Made by a program: the position numbers and the translations under genes. The notes below the pieces were generated by a model. It worked only from the letters and a program-made list of their open reading frames with translations, was not told the origin of the DNA and did not search any database. Below, piece after piece: positions 55,457 through 63,701 of a stretch of DNA of 64,000 bases. Source of the DNA: Verrucomicrobiia bacterium (lineage in GTDB: Bacteria; Verrucomicrobiota; Verrucomicrobiia; Limisphaerales; Fontisphaeraceae); the NCBI GenBank assembly GCA_026414565.1, contig JAOAIT010000009.1, forward strand, positions 186,001 through 250,000, read 5' to 3'. Position 1 is the first letter of the stretch; each line of letters starts with the position of its first letter.

Positions 55457-56068
55457 TCAGGCTCCCTCGCCTTTCCCCGGCTCATAAGTTTCCGTGGCCT
55501 TGGCCACTTTGGCCGCCATTTCTTTGGCCTTGGCTTCGGCCTTGGCGCGCTCCATGGCCATGCGCGCGTCGGTCTCGGCCGCCTCGGTGGGATGAATCCG
55601 TTGGTAGTAACTGTTCGGTTTGGCCAGGTCTTCCTTGTGCAGCAGCAGGCGCCCGAAACGATCGCCGGTGCTCAGCTCAAAGGCCACGTCCATCTTGATG
55701 GCGTCAAAGGGGCATACCTCCACGCAAATCTGGCAGCCCATGCACACCGAGATGTCAATGTCGAAAATCTTGGGCTGCATTTGCAGCTTGCCGGTGTGAT
55801 CCCGCTTCTTGTTGGTATCTTTGACGATGTAAATGCACTGCGGGGGACATTCCTTCTCGCAAATCTGGCAGGCCACACAGCGCAACCCGGCGGCGGCATC
55901 CTCCCCGTCATACACCAGGAAGGGAAACGTGCGGGCATTCTCAACTTGCGGGAGGCGCTCCTCGGGGTATTCCACCGTCACCAGGCGGGCGGGATTGGTG
56001 TAACTGCCCACAAAATTGCGGGCCGTCACCATCATGCCCTTGAGTATGCCTGTGCCCAGCATGTCCAC
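55457..56068 (-). CDS. nuoI: NADH-quinone oxidoreductase subunit I
   Basis: A 203-residue ferredoxin-like subunit with two 4Fe-4S motifs carrying clusters N6a and N6b: Cys64, 67, 70 and 74 (CVACQICEKEC), with the extra Cys78, and Cys109, 112, 115 and 119 (CMGCQICVEVC). The N-terminal amphipathic helix GILKGMMVTARNFVG fits its membrane-facing position. The C-terminal tail (about 165-203) is a charged Ala/Lys/Glu-rich helix, longer than in many NuoI. It is encoded between nuoD and nuoH; a 164-bp gap to nuoH shows nothing recognisable. Confidence 0.96.
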   Translation of the reverse strand: MDMLGTGILKGMMVTARNFVGSYTNPARLVTVEYPEERLPQVENARTFPFLVYDGEDAAAGLRCVACQICEKECPPQCIYIVKDTNKKRDHTGKLQMQPKIFDIDISVCMGCQICVEVCPFDAIKMDVAFELSTGDRFGRLLLHKEDLAKPNSYYQRIHPTEAAETDARMAMERAKAEAKAKEMAAKVAKATETYEPGKGEGA

Positions 56069-56089
56069 CGTGAGTTGTGCGCTTTTGTT

Positions 56090-57301
56090 TTACCTGTCCA
56101 CCTCGCCCAAGACAATATCCACGCTGCCCAGAATGATGACCACATCGGCCACCTTGTGCCCCAGACACATGTCTTCCAGCACCGTCAAATTGATGAAGCT
56201 GGGCGGCCGCACCCGGTAACGATAGGGATTGGGACCGCCGTCGCTGATAAGATAAAAGCCCAACTCGCCCTTGGGGGCCTCGATGCGCCCGTAGGCTTCG
56301 CCGGGTTTGGGCCGGAATCCGCGTAACTTGGCCTTCGGATCCATCACCGGCCCGGCGGGGATGTCCCGCAACGCCTGCTCCAGAATCCGGACCGATTCCC
56401 GCATTTCCAGCAGCCGCACCATGTACCGGTCATACACGTCGCCGTGCGCGCCCAGCGGGACGCGGAACTGGAAACGCTCATAGATCCCATACTTGTCCAC
56501 CTTGCGCAGGTCATAATTCACCCCGCTGGCGCGAAGCATCGGGCCGGTGATGCCGGCGTTGACGGCCAGCGCAGGCGGCAGCACGCCCACCCCCTGCGTG
56601 CGGGCCATGAGAATTTCATTCTCGGTGAACAACGTTTCGTATTCGTCCAGAAAACGCGGATACTCCGCCACCACTTTTTTCACGCGGTCCAGCCACCCGG
56701 GCGGGGCATCGCAGCGGCAGCCGCCAAAGCGCATGTAGTTACACATCATCCGCGCGCCGGTCAGTTCCTCAAACAAATCCAGAATCTTCTCCCGTTCGCG
56801 AAAGGCATACATCAACGGCGTGCCCAGCGCGCCCATGTCCTGCACCAGAAAGCCGATCAAACACGTGTGGTTTTGCAGACGGGTCAGCTCGGCGGTGATG
56901 ACCCGCAAATATTCCGCCCGCTCCGGCGGCTGCAGGCCGGCCAGTTTTTCGACCGCCAGCGCGTAGGCCCAGTTGTTGGTCAGACTGCAAAAGTAGTCCA
57001 GCCGGTCCGTATAGGGCATGGAGCCGAGATAACTGGTGTTCTCTGCTATTTTTTCATGGTTTCGGTGCAGATAACCGAACACCGGTTTGAGTTTCACCAC
57101 CGTCTCTCCCTCCAGCACCACATCCATGCGGAAGACGCCGTGCGTGGAAGGATGATGCGGCCCCATGGCTACTTCCAAGCGGTCCGTCTCCAGTTCCCAC
57201 CGGCCATGCTCCATGCCTTCGCCGGGCGATGGGCCGATGGGCTGGAGTAGGCCCGTGGGGTTGGGGGCAGCTTGTGGCGGGGAGGTCATCGGTGAGTTCA
57301 T
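56090..57301 (-). CDS. nuoD: NADH-quinone oxidoreductase subunit D
   Basis: A 403-residue 49-kDa-type subunit, related to [NiFe] hydrogenase large subunits, that forms the quinone site with Nuo[16 protein letters not shown] holds the conserved His residues of the quinone pocket. [22 protein letters not shown] and [24 protein letters not shown] are characteristic, and the end [14 protein letters not shown] is the usual NuoD end. The N-terminus has an extra 35-40 residues rich in Pro before [10 protein letters not shown]. The start overlaps nuoC by ATGA. Confidence 0.97.
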   Translation of the reverse strand: MNSPMTSPPQAAPNPTGLLQPIGPSPGEGMEHGRWELETDRLEVAMGPHHPSTHGVFRMDVVLEGETVVKLKPVFGYLHRNHEKIAENTSYLGSMPYTDRLDYFCSLTNNWAYALAVEKLAGLQPPERAEYLRVITAELTRLQNHTCLIGFLVQDMGALGTPLMYAFREREKILDLFEELTGARMMCNYMRFGGCRCDAPPGWLDRVKKVVAEYPRFLDEYETLFTENEILMARTQGVGVLPPALAVNAGITGPMLRASGVNYDLRKVDKYGIYERFQFRVPLGAHGDVYDRYMVRLLEMRESVRILEQALRDIPAGPVMDPKAKLRGFRPKPGEAYGRIEAPKGELGFYLISDGGPNPYRYRVRPPSFINLTVLEDMCLGHKVADVVIILGSVDIVLGEVDR

Positions 57302-57951
57302 GCCTGCCTCCCTTGTTGGCCGGCGCCTGCTGCGGGATAATGCCGCCGGGCTTTTTCCAGCACCTGGTCATGCGGCGTGGGCTCGTATTCGTAGTCGTCC
57401 GGCTCCACGTAATCCCGCCGCATGGGGTGCCCTTCGAAGCCTTCCCACATCAGGATGCGGCGCAAATCCGGATGGCCTTCAAAAAACACGCCAAACAGGT
57501 CATACACCTCCCGCTCCTGCAACTCGCAGGAGCGCCAGATGGGCGTGAGCGAAGCCACCCTGGCCCCCTCCCGGCGGTCTGCCGTGCGCTGGCGCAACAC
57601 CAGCGGCCCATGCCGCAGCTCCATGGAAAACAAATGATAAACCACCTCCAGGAAACCCGGCTCCACCTGCTCCCGGATTTCCTCAAAAACACGCTCCACG
57701 CCCTCCACCATTTGGGTGGTGCGCACCTTCTCCTTGACCACCTTGTCCAGCCAGTCCACGCCGGTGACGTTCGAGACATAGTCGAATCGGCACGCCGGGT
57801 CATCGCGCAGAAAACGGGCGACGGCCACTGCATGGGCGGTGTCCACCAGCAGTGAGGGCTGATTGGCGGGGGAGGGGTTGGGGAGTATTTTCAACCCGGC
57901 CCCGGGTACTGCGGCCGCCAGGCGTTGCACCAATGACTCCAGTGCTTCCAT
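57298..57951 (-). CDS. nuoC: NADH-quinone oxidoreductase subunit C
   Basis: A 217-residue 30-kDa-type subunit in the peripheral arm. It has the signature [20 protein letters not shown] and [24 protein letters not shown]. The start [17 protein letters not shown] at 57951 gives a normal length and lies 3 bp after nuoB. NuoC is separate from NuoD here, not fused. It links NuoB and NuoD to the rest of the peripheral arm. Confidence 0.95.
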   Translation of the reverse strand: MEALESLVQRLAAAVPGAGLKILPNPSPANQPSLLVDTAHAVAVARFLRDDPACRFDYVSNVTGVDWLDKVVKEKVRTTQMVEGVERVFEEIREQVEPGFLEVVYHLFSMELRHGPLVLRQRTADRREGARVASLTPIWRSCELQEREVYDLFGVFFEGHPDLRRILMWEGFEGHPMRRDYVEPDDYEYEPTPHDQVLEKARRHYPAAGAGQQGRQA

Positions 57952-57954
57952 GCT

Positions 57955-58599
57955 TCAATCCTCACGGGGAAGGCTCGGTGGCTGCCATACTTCCGGGTTG
58001 AAGGGCGGCTCCAGGTCCTGCGCACCATGACGGGGCACGAGATACTCGCCCGGCACGGCACGGTTGAGCGCGGGCGCCTGTCCAGGGCCGCGCAAGGTTT
58101 GGGCGGCGATCTTCTCCTGCAACGTGATCAAGGCGTGCAATAATGCCTCCGGCCGCGGCGGGCAACCGGGAATGTGCACGTCCACCGGGATATACCGGTC
58201 AATCCCTTTAAGCACGTTGTACCCCTGCTTGAACGGCCCGCCGGAAATGGCGCAGGCGCCCATGGCAATGACATACTTCGGCTCCGGCATCTGATTGTAT
58301 AGACGCACCACCTGCGGCGCCATTTTCTTGGTCACTGTGCCGGCCACGATCATCAGATCGGCCTGCCGCGGGGAAGGGCGGAAAACCTCGGCGCCAAACC
58401 GCGCGATGTCATACCGCGCCATCGAGGCGGCAATCATTTCAATGGCGCAGCAGGCCAGCCCAAACTGGAGCGGCCACACCGAATTTTTCCGGCCCCAGTT
58501 GTAAAGCTCCGCCAGCGAGGTCAGGAAGACCCCCTGTTTGCGCAGCTCATCACGTAATCCTTCGTCCACGGCCATGGTAGATCCAACCGGCGCATTCAT
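57955..58599 (-). CDS. nuoB: NADH-quinone oxidoreductase subunit B
   Basis: A 214-residue subunit carrying the terminal 4Fe-4S cluster N2. Ligands: Cys50 and Cys51 in [10 protein letters not shown], Cys116 in [11 protein letters not shown] and Cys146 in [31 protein letters not shown] is typical. The start chosen at 58599 makes an ATGA overlap with the nuoA stop; in-frame ATGs at 58605 and 58575 are alternatives. The C-terminal tail after about 165 is longer than in E. coli and Pro-rich. Confidence 0.95.
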   Translation of the reverse strand: MNAPVGSTMAVDEGLRDELRKQGVFLTSLAELYNWGRKNSVWPLQFGLACCAIEMIAASMARYDIARFGAEVFRPSPRQADLMIVAGTVTKKMAPQVVRLYNQMPEPKYVIAMGACAISGGPFKQGYNVLKGIDRYIPVDVHIPGCPPRPEALLHALITLQEKIAAQTLRGPGQAPALNRAVPGEYLVPRHGAQDLEPPFNPEVWQPPSLPRED

Positions 58600-58970
58600 T
58601 GCCATCGCAACAAGCCTTTGGCCCAGGCCCACACCAGCCCCTCGGCCAGCAGCAGCAGAAAAATCAGCATCGCCAGGCAGGCCCCCAAGGGCAGATCTAA
58701 AAAGGCGACGGCAAAGGGCAGCAAAAACAACACCTCCACATCAAAGATGAGGAACAAGATGGCGTAGAGGTAGTATTCCACCTTGAATTGAATGGCACCC
58801 CGGCCGCGCGATTCCAGGCCGCATTCATAAATGGCTTGTTTCACCGGCCCGGGTTTGGGCGGCGAAATCCACCATGCCCAAAGTTTGGCAACCAGCAGGG
58901 GCCCGAGGCCAAAGCCGACGGCGGCCAGCAGAAAGACCACCAGAAAGGCGTATGGGTGATACTCAGTCAT
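58596..58970 (-). CDS. nuoA: NADH-quinone oxidoreductase subunit A
   Basis: A 124-residue membrane protein with three helices from the ATG at 58970 ([19 protein letters not shown]); the open frame goes to 59018, but those 16 residues do not match. The conserved loop shows [20 protein letters not shown] with the Cys and Glu near the quinone channel (in parts: [28 protein letters not shown]). It is the first gene of the twelve-gene nuo operon. Confidence 0.95.
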   Translation of the reverse strand: MTEYHPYAFLVVFLLAAVGFGLGPLLVAKLWAWWISPPKPGPVKQAIYECGLESRGRGAIQFKVEYYLYAILFLIFDVEVLFLLPFAVAFLDLPLGACLAMLIFLLLLAEGLVWAWAKGLLRWQ

Positions 58971-59423
58971 ACGGCACGTGCCACGGTGCTGGGTACAACC
59001 GTGCCAGCCGCACGCCACGGCGTCAAGCCGATGCGCCAGACCTTTGGAAAAAATTTGTTTTGTGGGCCGTAACGCCCCCGCAAAGAGAAGAAATTTGGAT
59101 CAGATATCAAGCGGTTTTATGATTTTTTCATCAGGGACTGCTTCTAGGTGAACGTGAATGGTCTTCTCGAAGTGCAATGGCCAACACGATAATTGCCAGT
59201 CGTGGCCTTGGCTTTAAAAGATTTCATCTTTTTGGCTGGGCTTCCGCAATTCACGCGGCGATGAACTACCCCTGTAGACAAGGCAAGCCAACTCAAGCGG
59301 GGACTGCCTGCAAGATTAAGACAATGAATACATTGTTTTAATATCTAACACCGGCCGGGACAAACCGGACAACGACTACTCCCACAGGAGGTGCTTGTAG
59401 GCACAGTCCCAAATTGGGACAAG
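58971..59423. other. Intergenic region upstream of nuoA; GC drop begins here
   Basis: About 450 bases without a convincing gene. On the minus strand a TTGACG at 59021-59026 is a possible -35 for nuoA, but no good -10 is found 16-18 bases further, so the nuo promoter is not settled. From about 59050 onward base composition becomes clearly richer in A and T (several lines are around 40% GC by eye, against more than 60% in nuo). The stretch ends with a perfect palindrome at 59406-59420 next to the stop of the nuclease-like gene. Confidence 0.5.
59406..59420. repeat. Perfect palindrome next to the stop of the nuclease-like gene
   Basis: GTCCCAA-A-TTGGGAC forms a perfect 7-1-7 inverted repeat, 3 bases beyond the stop on the minus strand. 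No T run follows, so it is not a clear terminator; it could be an operator-like or boundary element. Confidence 0.5.
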
Positions 59424-60527
59424 CTAGATCAGTTTTAGGTCTTTCCCAAAACGCACTCCGGCAACTTCGCAGGCAAGCTCAATTGCATGCCTTATGGTGG
59501 AGCGACTGTAGTTGGTTCCAATCCACCAACCTCCAAACCGTTCCTCTGAATATTGCTCCGATAAATCTGGGCGGCCAGGATAGAGATCTAGCTTGTTGCG
59601 AGCAAGGTAGCGCCGTTTCCGTCCGTGCTTCGGAAGGGCAGCATATCGTTCAAGAAAAGATGGATCCCTTTGCCGAAAGACATCGAGAACTCGGAACAGG
59701 GTTCCAATTGCGCTTTCTTCACGATAATGCCTTCCTTCGAAGGTGAAACCCGAAAAGTCATGGTCTGTACTTGTTGGGGGTTCAAAAGATTTTGTTTGAG
59801 ATGGCGGGGGCTGGAATTTTGTTGATTCAGATTTGGTTGCTGGCTGGGGTTGTATGAGGGCGTTTAAATTAAGGGTGTTTAAAAAATCTCGGACTACCTC
59901 AGGCTCGGGTTTGAAGCCACATAGTGTTTCGACCTTTTCTGCGATCAGGTCCACAAGAATCTCATCTTGTTCCTCGATCAATTGCTTGAATGCTTGAGGT
60001 AAAGCGGCTGCCATTTGGCGTTGCCTGCTGGAGTGCCCGTGGTCCTCCCTTGCATTTGTAATAGCTTTTCCGGAAGCGACTTCCGCATACTTCAAATACC
60101 GCTCAAATATACGGCAGCATTCATCTGTTGTGCGAGCAACAAGGTCCAATTTGTAAACGCACCGCTCGTGATAGTTACCCTGCTCTGCAGGAAGGAAAAA
60201 ACTCCATTCTTGACCGTCGGTAAGTATGGCCATTGGTATGCCATGGTGAAAAGCATACTCAAAAAGCTGCTTTTCGGCCCCCACGGCGTTGCCGATATCC
60301 TTTGACTCAACAATAACTACGGGTTTTGACGGTGGATGACACAGTGCAAAGTCAACCCGGCCGTTACCAGAATTGTACTCAGGACAGACTATCGTAGTGT
60401 CATAAATGGCCCATCCAAGAGCATTGAGAAGGCGTAAGATGATGCCTTGTGAAACTGAGGCCTCGTTTTTATACCTACCGGCCCGGAGGCCTTCCCGGAT
60501 ATCATTAATATCTTCCGCGAGTGACAT
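59424..60527 (-). CDS. Solitary HsdR-N-type nuclease-like protein
   Basis: A 367-residue protein from the ATG at 60527 (MSLAEDINDIREGL). The frame stays open to 61430, but that part is antisense to DUF1080 and not protein-like. The N-terminal domain resembles the HsdR N-terminal nuclease: VSQGIILRLLNALGW, then VDFALCHPPSKPVVIVESK with Asp59 and Glu74-x-Lys76 of a PD-(D/E)xK site, and EKQLFEYAFHHGIPMAILTDGQEW. The middle is helical and Gln/Pro-rich. The C-terminal domain (about 268-367) has GRHYREESAIG and IGTNYSRSTIRHAIELACEVAG, a type seen on such proteins. No methylase, specificity or helicase gene is nearby. The AT-richer composition suggests transfer. Confidence 0.75.
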   Translation of the reverse strand: MSLAEDINDIREGLRAGRYKNEASVSQGIILRLLNALGWAIYDTTIVCPEYNSGNGRVDFALCHPPSKPVVIVESKDIGNAVGAEKQLFEYAFHHGIPMAILTDGQEWSFFLPAEQGNYHERCVYKLDLVARTTDECCRIFERYLKYAEVASGKAITNAREDHGHSSRQRQMAAALPQAFKQLIEEQDEILVDLIAEKVETLCGFKPEPEVVRDFLNTLNLNALIQPQPATKSESTKFQPPPSQTKSFEPPTSTDHDFSGFTFEGRHYREESAIGTLFRVLDVFRQRDPSFLERYAALPKHGRKRRYLARNKLDLYPGRPDLSEQYSEERFGGWWIGTNYSRSTIRHAIELACEVAGVRFGKDLKLI

Positions 60528-60533
60528 GGCTGT

Positions 60534-60562
60534 ATTTAAGCAAAAAAAGTTTACACAGACAA
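60534..60562 (-). promoter_or_regulatory. Candidate promoter of the nuclease-like gene
   Basis: On the minus strand, TTGTCT (60557-60562) and TTAAAT (60534-60539) have a 17-base spacer within an AT-rich stretch. The -10 ends only 6 bases before the ATG at 60527, so the transcript would be nearly leaderless. The rest of the gap to 60752 holds no gene. Confidence 0.45.
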
Positions 60563-60752
60563 TGTTCTTTGCCGCCGTGCTGGTCGCTCTCATAAAGGTG
60601 TTAGGACATTTGCAGGTGTTGGGCATTACAGAGGCGCATCGAAGGGCAATTTTGGGGGTAGGAATAAGCAGATTGATGCCCCCTTTCGCGAATTGTTGCT
60701 TGGGTTTTTCCCATGCTTGCTTCCGGTGCGGTGGCAGGGTAGAAGGGTGGGT

Positions 60753-61505
60753 ATGAAGCCTGTTTTCAACCGTTGGGCCGTCGCCTTGGGCGTTGCGGCG
60801 TGTCTTTGTCCCATGCTCGTTCTTCCAGCCGAGGAGGGCTTTGTGCCGCTCTTTGACGGCAAGACGCTTCAGGGCTGGCATGTTAGTGCCAAAACCGGGC
60901 ACAGCCGCGCCAGCACCAATACTTCGGGCGGGCGTTGGGTGGTGGAACAGGGAGCGATTGTGGGCAGCCAGGATCGGCCGGGCAATGGCGGCATCATCAT
61001 CACCGATGCCCAGTTTGGTGATTTTGAGGTGGCGCTGGAGATGAACAATGACTTTGGGCTGGATAGCGGCCTTTTTCTGCGCAGCACCGAAGATGGACGG
61101 GCGTATCAGGCCATGATTGATTATCACGCGCGCGGCAATTTGATGGGCATCTATGGCGAGGGCATTGGCGGCTTCGGCGTGTCCACCTTCAACTTTGACG
61201 GCGATGTTACCCGCATCCGGCCCCGGACTAATGCGGTGTCCTTCGCGCTGCCGGTGCGGCCCGAATCGTGGCCCTTTTTCTGGCGGCATGGCCAATGGAA
61301 TGAACTGCGGGCGCGGATTGTGGGCAACCCGCCCACCATCACCACCTGGATCAATGGCGTGAAGTTCATGGAGTGGACAGACACCCAGAAACGGCTGCCC
61401 GACACCGGGGGCATCGCCTTGCAGGTGCACGGTGGCGGCAATTTGACCAACACTTTCGTGCGGTATCGCAACATCCGGGTCAGGCCGCTGGCCCCCAAAC
61501 CATAA
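60753..61505 (+). CDS. Secreted DUF1080 (3-keto-disaccharide hydrolase family) protein
   Basis: A 250-residue protein from the ATG at 60753; the open frame from 60693 is not needed. The signal peptide is MKPVFNRWAVALGVAACLCP... with cleavage near Ala26. The DUF1080 jelly roll begins with FVPLFDGKTLQGWHV, and has WVVEQGAIVGSQDRPGNGGIIITD, GDFEVALEMNNDFGLDSGLFLRS and WNELRARIVGNPPTITTWINGVKF (in parts), then a final GGIALQVHGGG strand with FVRYRNIRVRPL. Members of this Pfam family hydrolyse 3-keto-disaccharides made by oxidoreductases, which fits the three Tat-exported Gfo/Idh/MocA enzymes elsewhere in the window. The pairing is inferred. Confidence 0.9.
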   Translation: MKPVFNRWAVALGVAACLCPMLVLPAEEGFVPLFDGKTLQGWHVSAKTGHSRASTNTSGGRWVVEQGAIVGSQDRPGNGGIIITDAQFGDFEVALEMNNDFGLDSGLFLRSTEDGRAYQAMIDYHARGNLMGIYGEGIGGFGVSTFNFDGDVTRIRPRTNAVSFALPVRPESWPFFWRHGQWNELRARIVGNPPTITTWINGVKFMEWTDTQKRLPDTGGIALQVHGGGNLTNTFVRYRNIRVRPLAPKP

Positions 61506-61555
61506 TTATCGCCCGGGACCTGCCCGCTCCGCCGTCCATTGACGCCTGTCCTATA

Positions 61556-62665
61556 ATGGACGGCGTGTTGCGCATCGGTTCATTGCAGTTGGCGTCCAAC
61601 CTGTGCCTGGCCCCCCTGGCCGGTTACACCAATCTGCCTTTTCGGTTGACGATTCGGGAAATCGGCGGAGTCGGCCTCTGCACCACTGACCTGGTGAATG
61701 CCCGTTCTTTGTTGGAGCGCCGCGCCAAAGCCCTTAAGTTGGTGGAAACCTGTCCTGAAGATACGCCGCTGGCTGTGCAGCTTTTTGGGGCCGTGCCCGA
61801 GGAGATGCGGGATGCCGCGCAACTCGTCGCGTCGCTGGGCGTGGCGGCCATTGACATCAATATGGGCTGTCCGGCGCGGAAGGTGTGCCGCGTGGGCGGG
61901 GGGGCGGCAATGATGGCTGATTTGGATAAAACCGCCGCCCTGGTGCGCCAGGTGGTTGAGGCGGTCAAAGTGCCGGTCACGGTCAAGATGCGGTTGGGAT
62001 GGGACGCGGAAAACATCACGGCCCCGGACTTGGCGCGGGCGCTGGAAGATTGCGGCGTGGCCGCGGTCTTTGTGCACGGCCGCACGCGCGAGCAGGGATT
62101 TGGCGGCACGGTCAATCTCGCCGGCATCCGGCAGGTGGTGCAGGCGGTGCGGCGCATTCCCGTAATAGGTAATGGGGATGTGACCACGCCGCAAGCCGCC
62201 CGGATGATGTTTGAAGTCACCGGCTGCGCCGGCATCAGCATCGGGCGGGGGGCCTTTTATGATCCGTGGATTTTTCAACATACCCTCCATCATCTGGCCA
62301 CCGGCGAGCTGCTCCCCGAGCCTCCCCTGGAGGAGCGATTGCGGGTGATGCGCCGGCATTTGGACAGGATGATCCAGGTTTTTGGGGAGGCCCATGGGTG
62401 CCGGATGTTTCGCAAGATTGCCCCGTGGTATGCCCGCCGCTTTGGTCCGGCCCATGAATTTACCCGCCCCGTGGCCTTGTTGCAGAGCCGGGCGCACTTC
62501 GAGGAAATCGTGGCGCATTATCTCCATTGGCGACAGCAGTTTCTCGATGATAAAGGCGAGCTCAAACCCAAGTACCGTCCCCCACCTCTGGTGGCTAGTT
62601 TCATGCACCCGGCCCCTGATCATGCAGGCATCCCGGTGCCCAAGGGGCCGGTGGAACGGTGGTGA
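61556..62665 (+). CDS. dus: tRNA-dihydrouridine synthase
   Basis: A 369-residue FMN enzyme that reduces uridines in tRNA to dihydrouridine. From the ATG at 61556 the TIM barrel has LAPLAGYTNLPFRLTIREIG, AVQLFGAVPEEM, and the catalytic Cys105 in DINMGCPARKV followed by GGGAAM. VTVKMRLGWD, VFVHGRTREQGFGG and PVIGNGDVTTPQAARMM bind FMN and tRNA. The helical C-terminal domain includes CRMFRKIAPWYARRF. An in-frame extension to 61373 overlaps the DUF1080 gene and is not used. The stop overlaps the start of the next gene. Confidence 0.93.
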   Translation: MDGVLRIGSLQLASNLCLAPLAGYTNLPFRLTIREIGGVGLCTTDLVNARSLLERRAKALKLVETCPEDTPLAVQLFGAVPEEMRDAAQLVASLGVAAIDINMGCPARKVCRVGGGAAMMADLDKTAALVRQVVEAVKVPVTVKMRLGWDAENITAPDLARALEDCGVAAVFVHGRTREQGFGGTVNLAGIRQVVQAVRRIPVIGNGDVTTPQAARMMFEVTGCAGISIGRGAFYDPWIFQHTLHHLATGELLPEPPLEERLRVMRRHLDRMIQVFGEAHGCRMFRKIAPWYARRFGPAHEFTRPVALLQSRAHFEEIVAHYLHWRQQFLDDKGELKPKYRPPPLVASFMHPAPDHAGIPVPKGPVERW

Positions 62666-63621
62666 AGGAACTGAGGGCGATGGGCCTGCTGAGACAAACA
62701 TTACGGCTGGTGGCATTCATGCTGCTGGGGGGCGGCTCCGGTTTGTGGCCGGCCACCCGCGAATTGGTGCAAGACCCAGGTTTTACGCATGGGTTTCAAC
62801 TGCTGGCGCCTGAGCCGGGCCGGGCGGTTTCGGCCGGAATACTCCCGGGTTGGGAGGCCGGGCCGCCGCGCTGGAAACTGGCCCAGTGGAGCAGCCGTTT
62901 CCCTTTGTCCACCAATGCCGTGGTCCAACACCCCCAATGGCTCGTCTATTCCAATGCCGCCAAATCCGTGAGGGTGGCCCGCCTCCCGGGCGGGCAAACC
63001 ACCGAGCTGGCACTCTCCGTGATCGCCAGTGTGGAATACGCAGGTAGGGCGCGTCGGGCCGACGAGCCATGGGTGCACCTGCTCCTTGAACAATCTTTTA
63101 CCAATCCTCCGGCCTTGAGCGGGTTGGAGCGGTTGGATTTATCGTTTGAGGCGCGCTTGTTGCACTGTCGCAAAGTGGAAACGCCGAATTACCATCCCTC
63201 CCGCCATGCCGCCCAATTTTTAATGTATTTCACCGTGCAGAACCTCAACCGACAATCGGAGGGTTACGGCAAGTATTTGTGGTTTGGCGTGCCCCTGTTT
63301 GATGACCGGGAGCGCATGCCAGGCGGGCATCAGGCGCCGGATACCGGCGGTACCCGCATGTTTATTTATAATCCTCCGCTTTCTGCCTACACCCGGCACA
63401 GTTTGCAGGATGGGCAATGGATCAAGCTCAGTGCCGATTTGCTCCCCTTGATGCAGGAGGGATTGAAGACAGCCTGGCAGCGCGGTTTCCTGCGGGAATC
63501 TCAGAACTTGGCGGATTACCATATCACTGGCATGAACGTGGGATGGGAGGTGCCGGGGGTTTTTGATGTGGGCGCCGCCCTGCGCGGATTGAGCCTCCAA
63601 GCGGTTTTGTGTGGCCCTTGA
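62659..63621 (+). CDS. Secreted protein of unknown function, β-rich
   Basis: A protein of about 320 residues that I do not recognise. It has a signal peptide (LLRQTLRLVAFMLLGGGSG, then LWPATRE). The GTG at 62659 overlaps the dus stop, giving possible translational coupling; GTG 62662 or ATG 62680 are other starts. The mature part looks like a β-sandwich with repeated W and Y, for example WVHLLLEQSF, LDLSFEARLLHC and YGKYLWFGVPLFDD. It contains two short, charged loops around RERMPGGHQAPDTGG. It could be a carbohydrate-binding or lyase-like protein, but no catalytic site is visible. Confidence 0.7.
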   Translation: MVKELRAMGLLRQTLRLVAFMLLGGGSGLWPATRELVQDPGFTHGFQLLAPEPGRAVSAGILPGWEAGPPRWKLAQWSSRFPLSTNAVVQHPQWLVYSNAAKSVRVARLPGGQTTELALSVIASVEYAGRARRADEPWVHLLLEQSFTNPPALSGLERLDLSFEARLLHCRKVETPNYHPSRHAAQFLMYFTVQNLNRQSEGYGKYLWFGVPLFDDRERMPGGHQAPDTGGTRMFIYNPPLSAYTRHSLQDGQWIKLSADLLPLMQEGLKTAWQRGFLRESQNLADYHITGMNVGWEVPGVFDVGAALRGLSLQAVLCGP

Positions 63622-63701
63622 GCCGGGGTGGCCTGCCGGATTAAATCCATTGGCGGAGCCTCCGAGTTAGGGTAATGTTGAAGCTGGAAAGCCTAAGTGT
63701 C

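Noticed and set aside
54006-55487. A 493-codon plus-strand open frame across nuoH
   Set aside because: Antisense to nuoH, very rich in Gln, Arg, His and Pro, with no domain; nuoH on the minus strand is certain.
60528-61430. Upstream extension of the nuclease-like frame (minus strand)
   Set aside because: The extension is antisense to the DUF1080 gene and lacks protein-like composition. The ATG at 60527 is preceded by a fitting promoter and starts a good helix.
61552-61557. A perfect TATAAT as promoter for dus
   Set aside because: It overlaps the dus start codon, and the nearest TTGAC-like element is only about 9 bases upstream, too close for a promoter pair.
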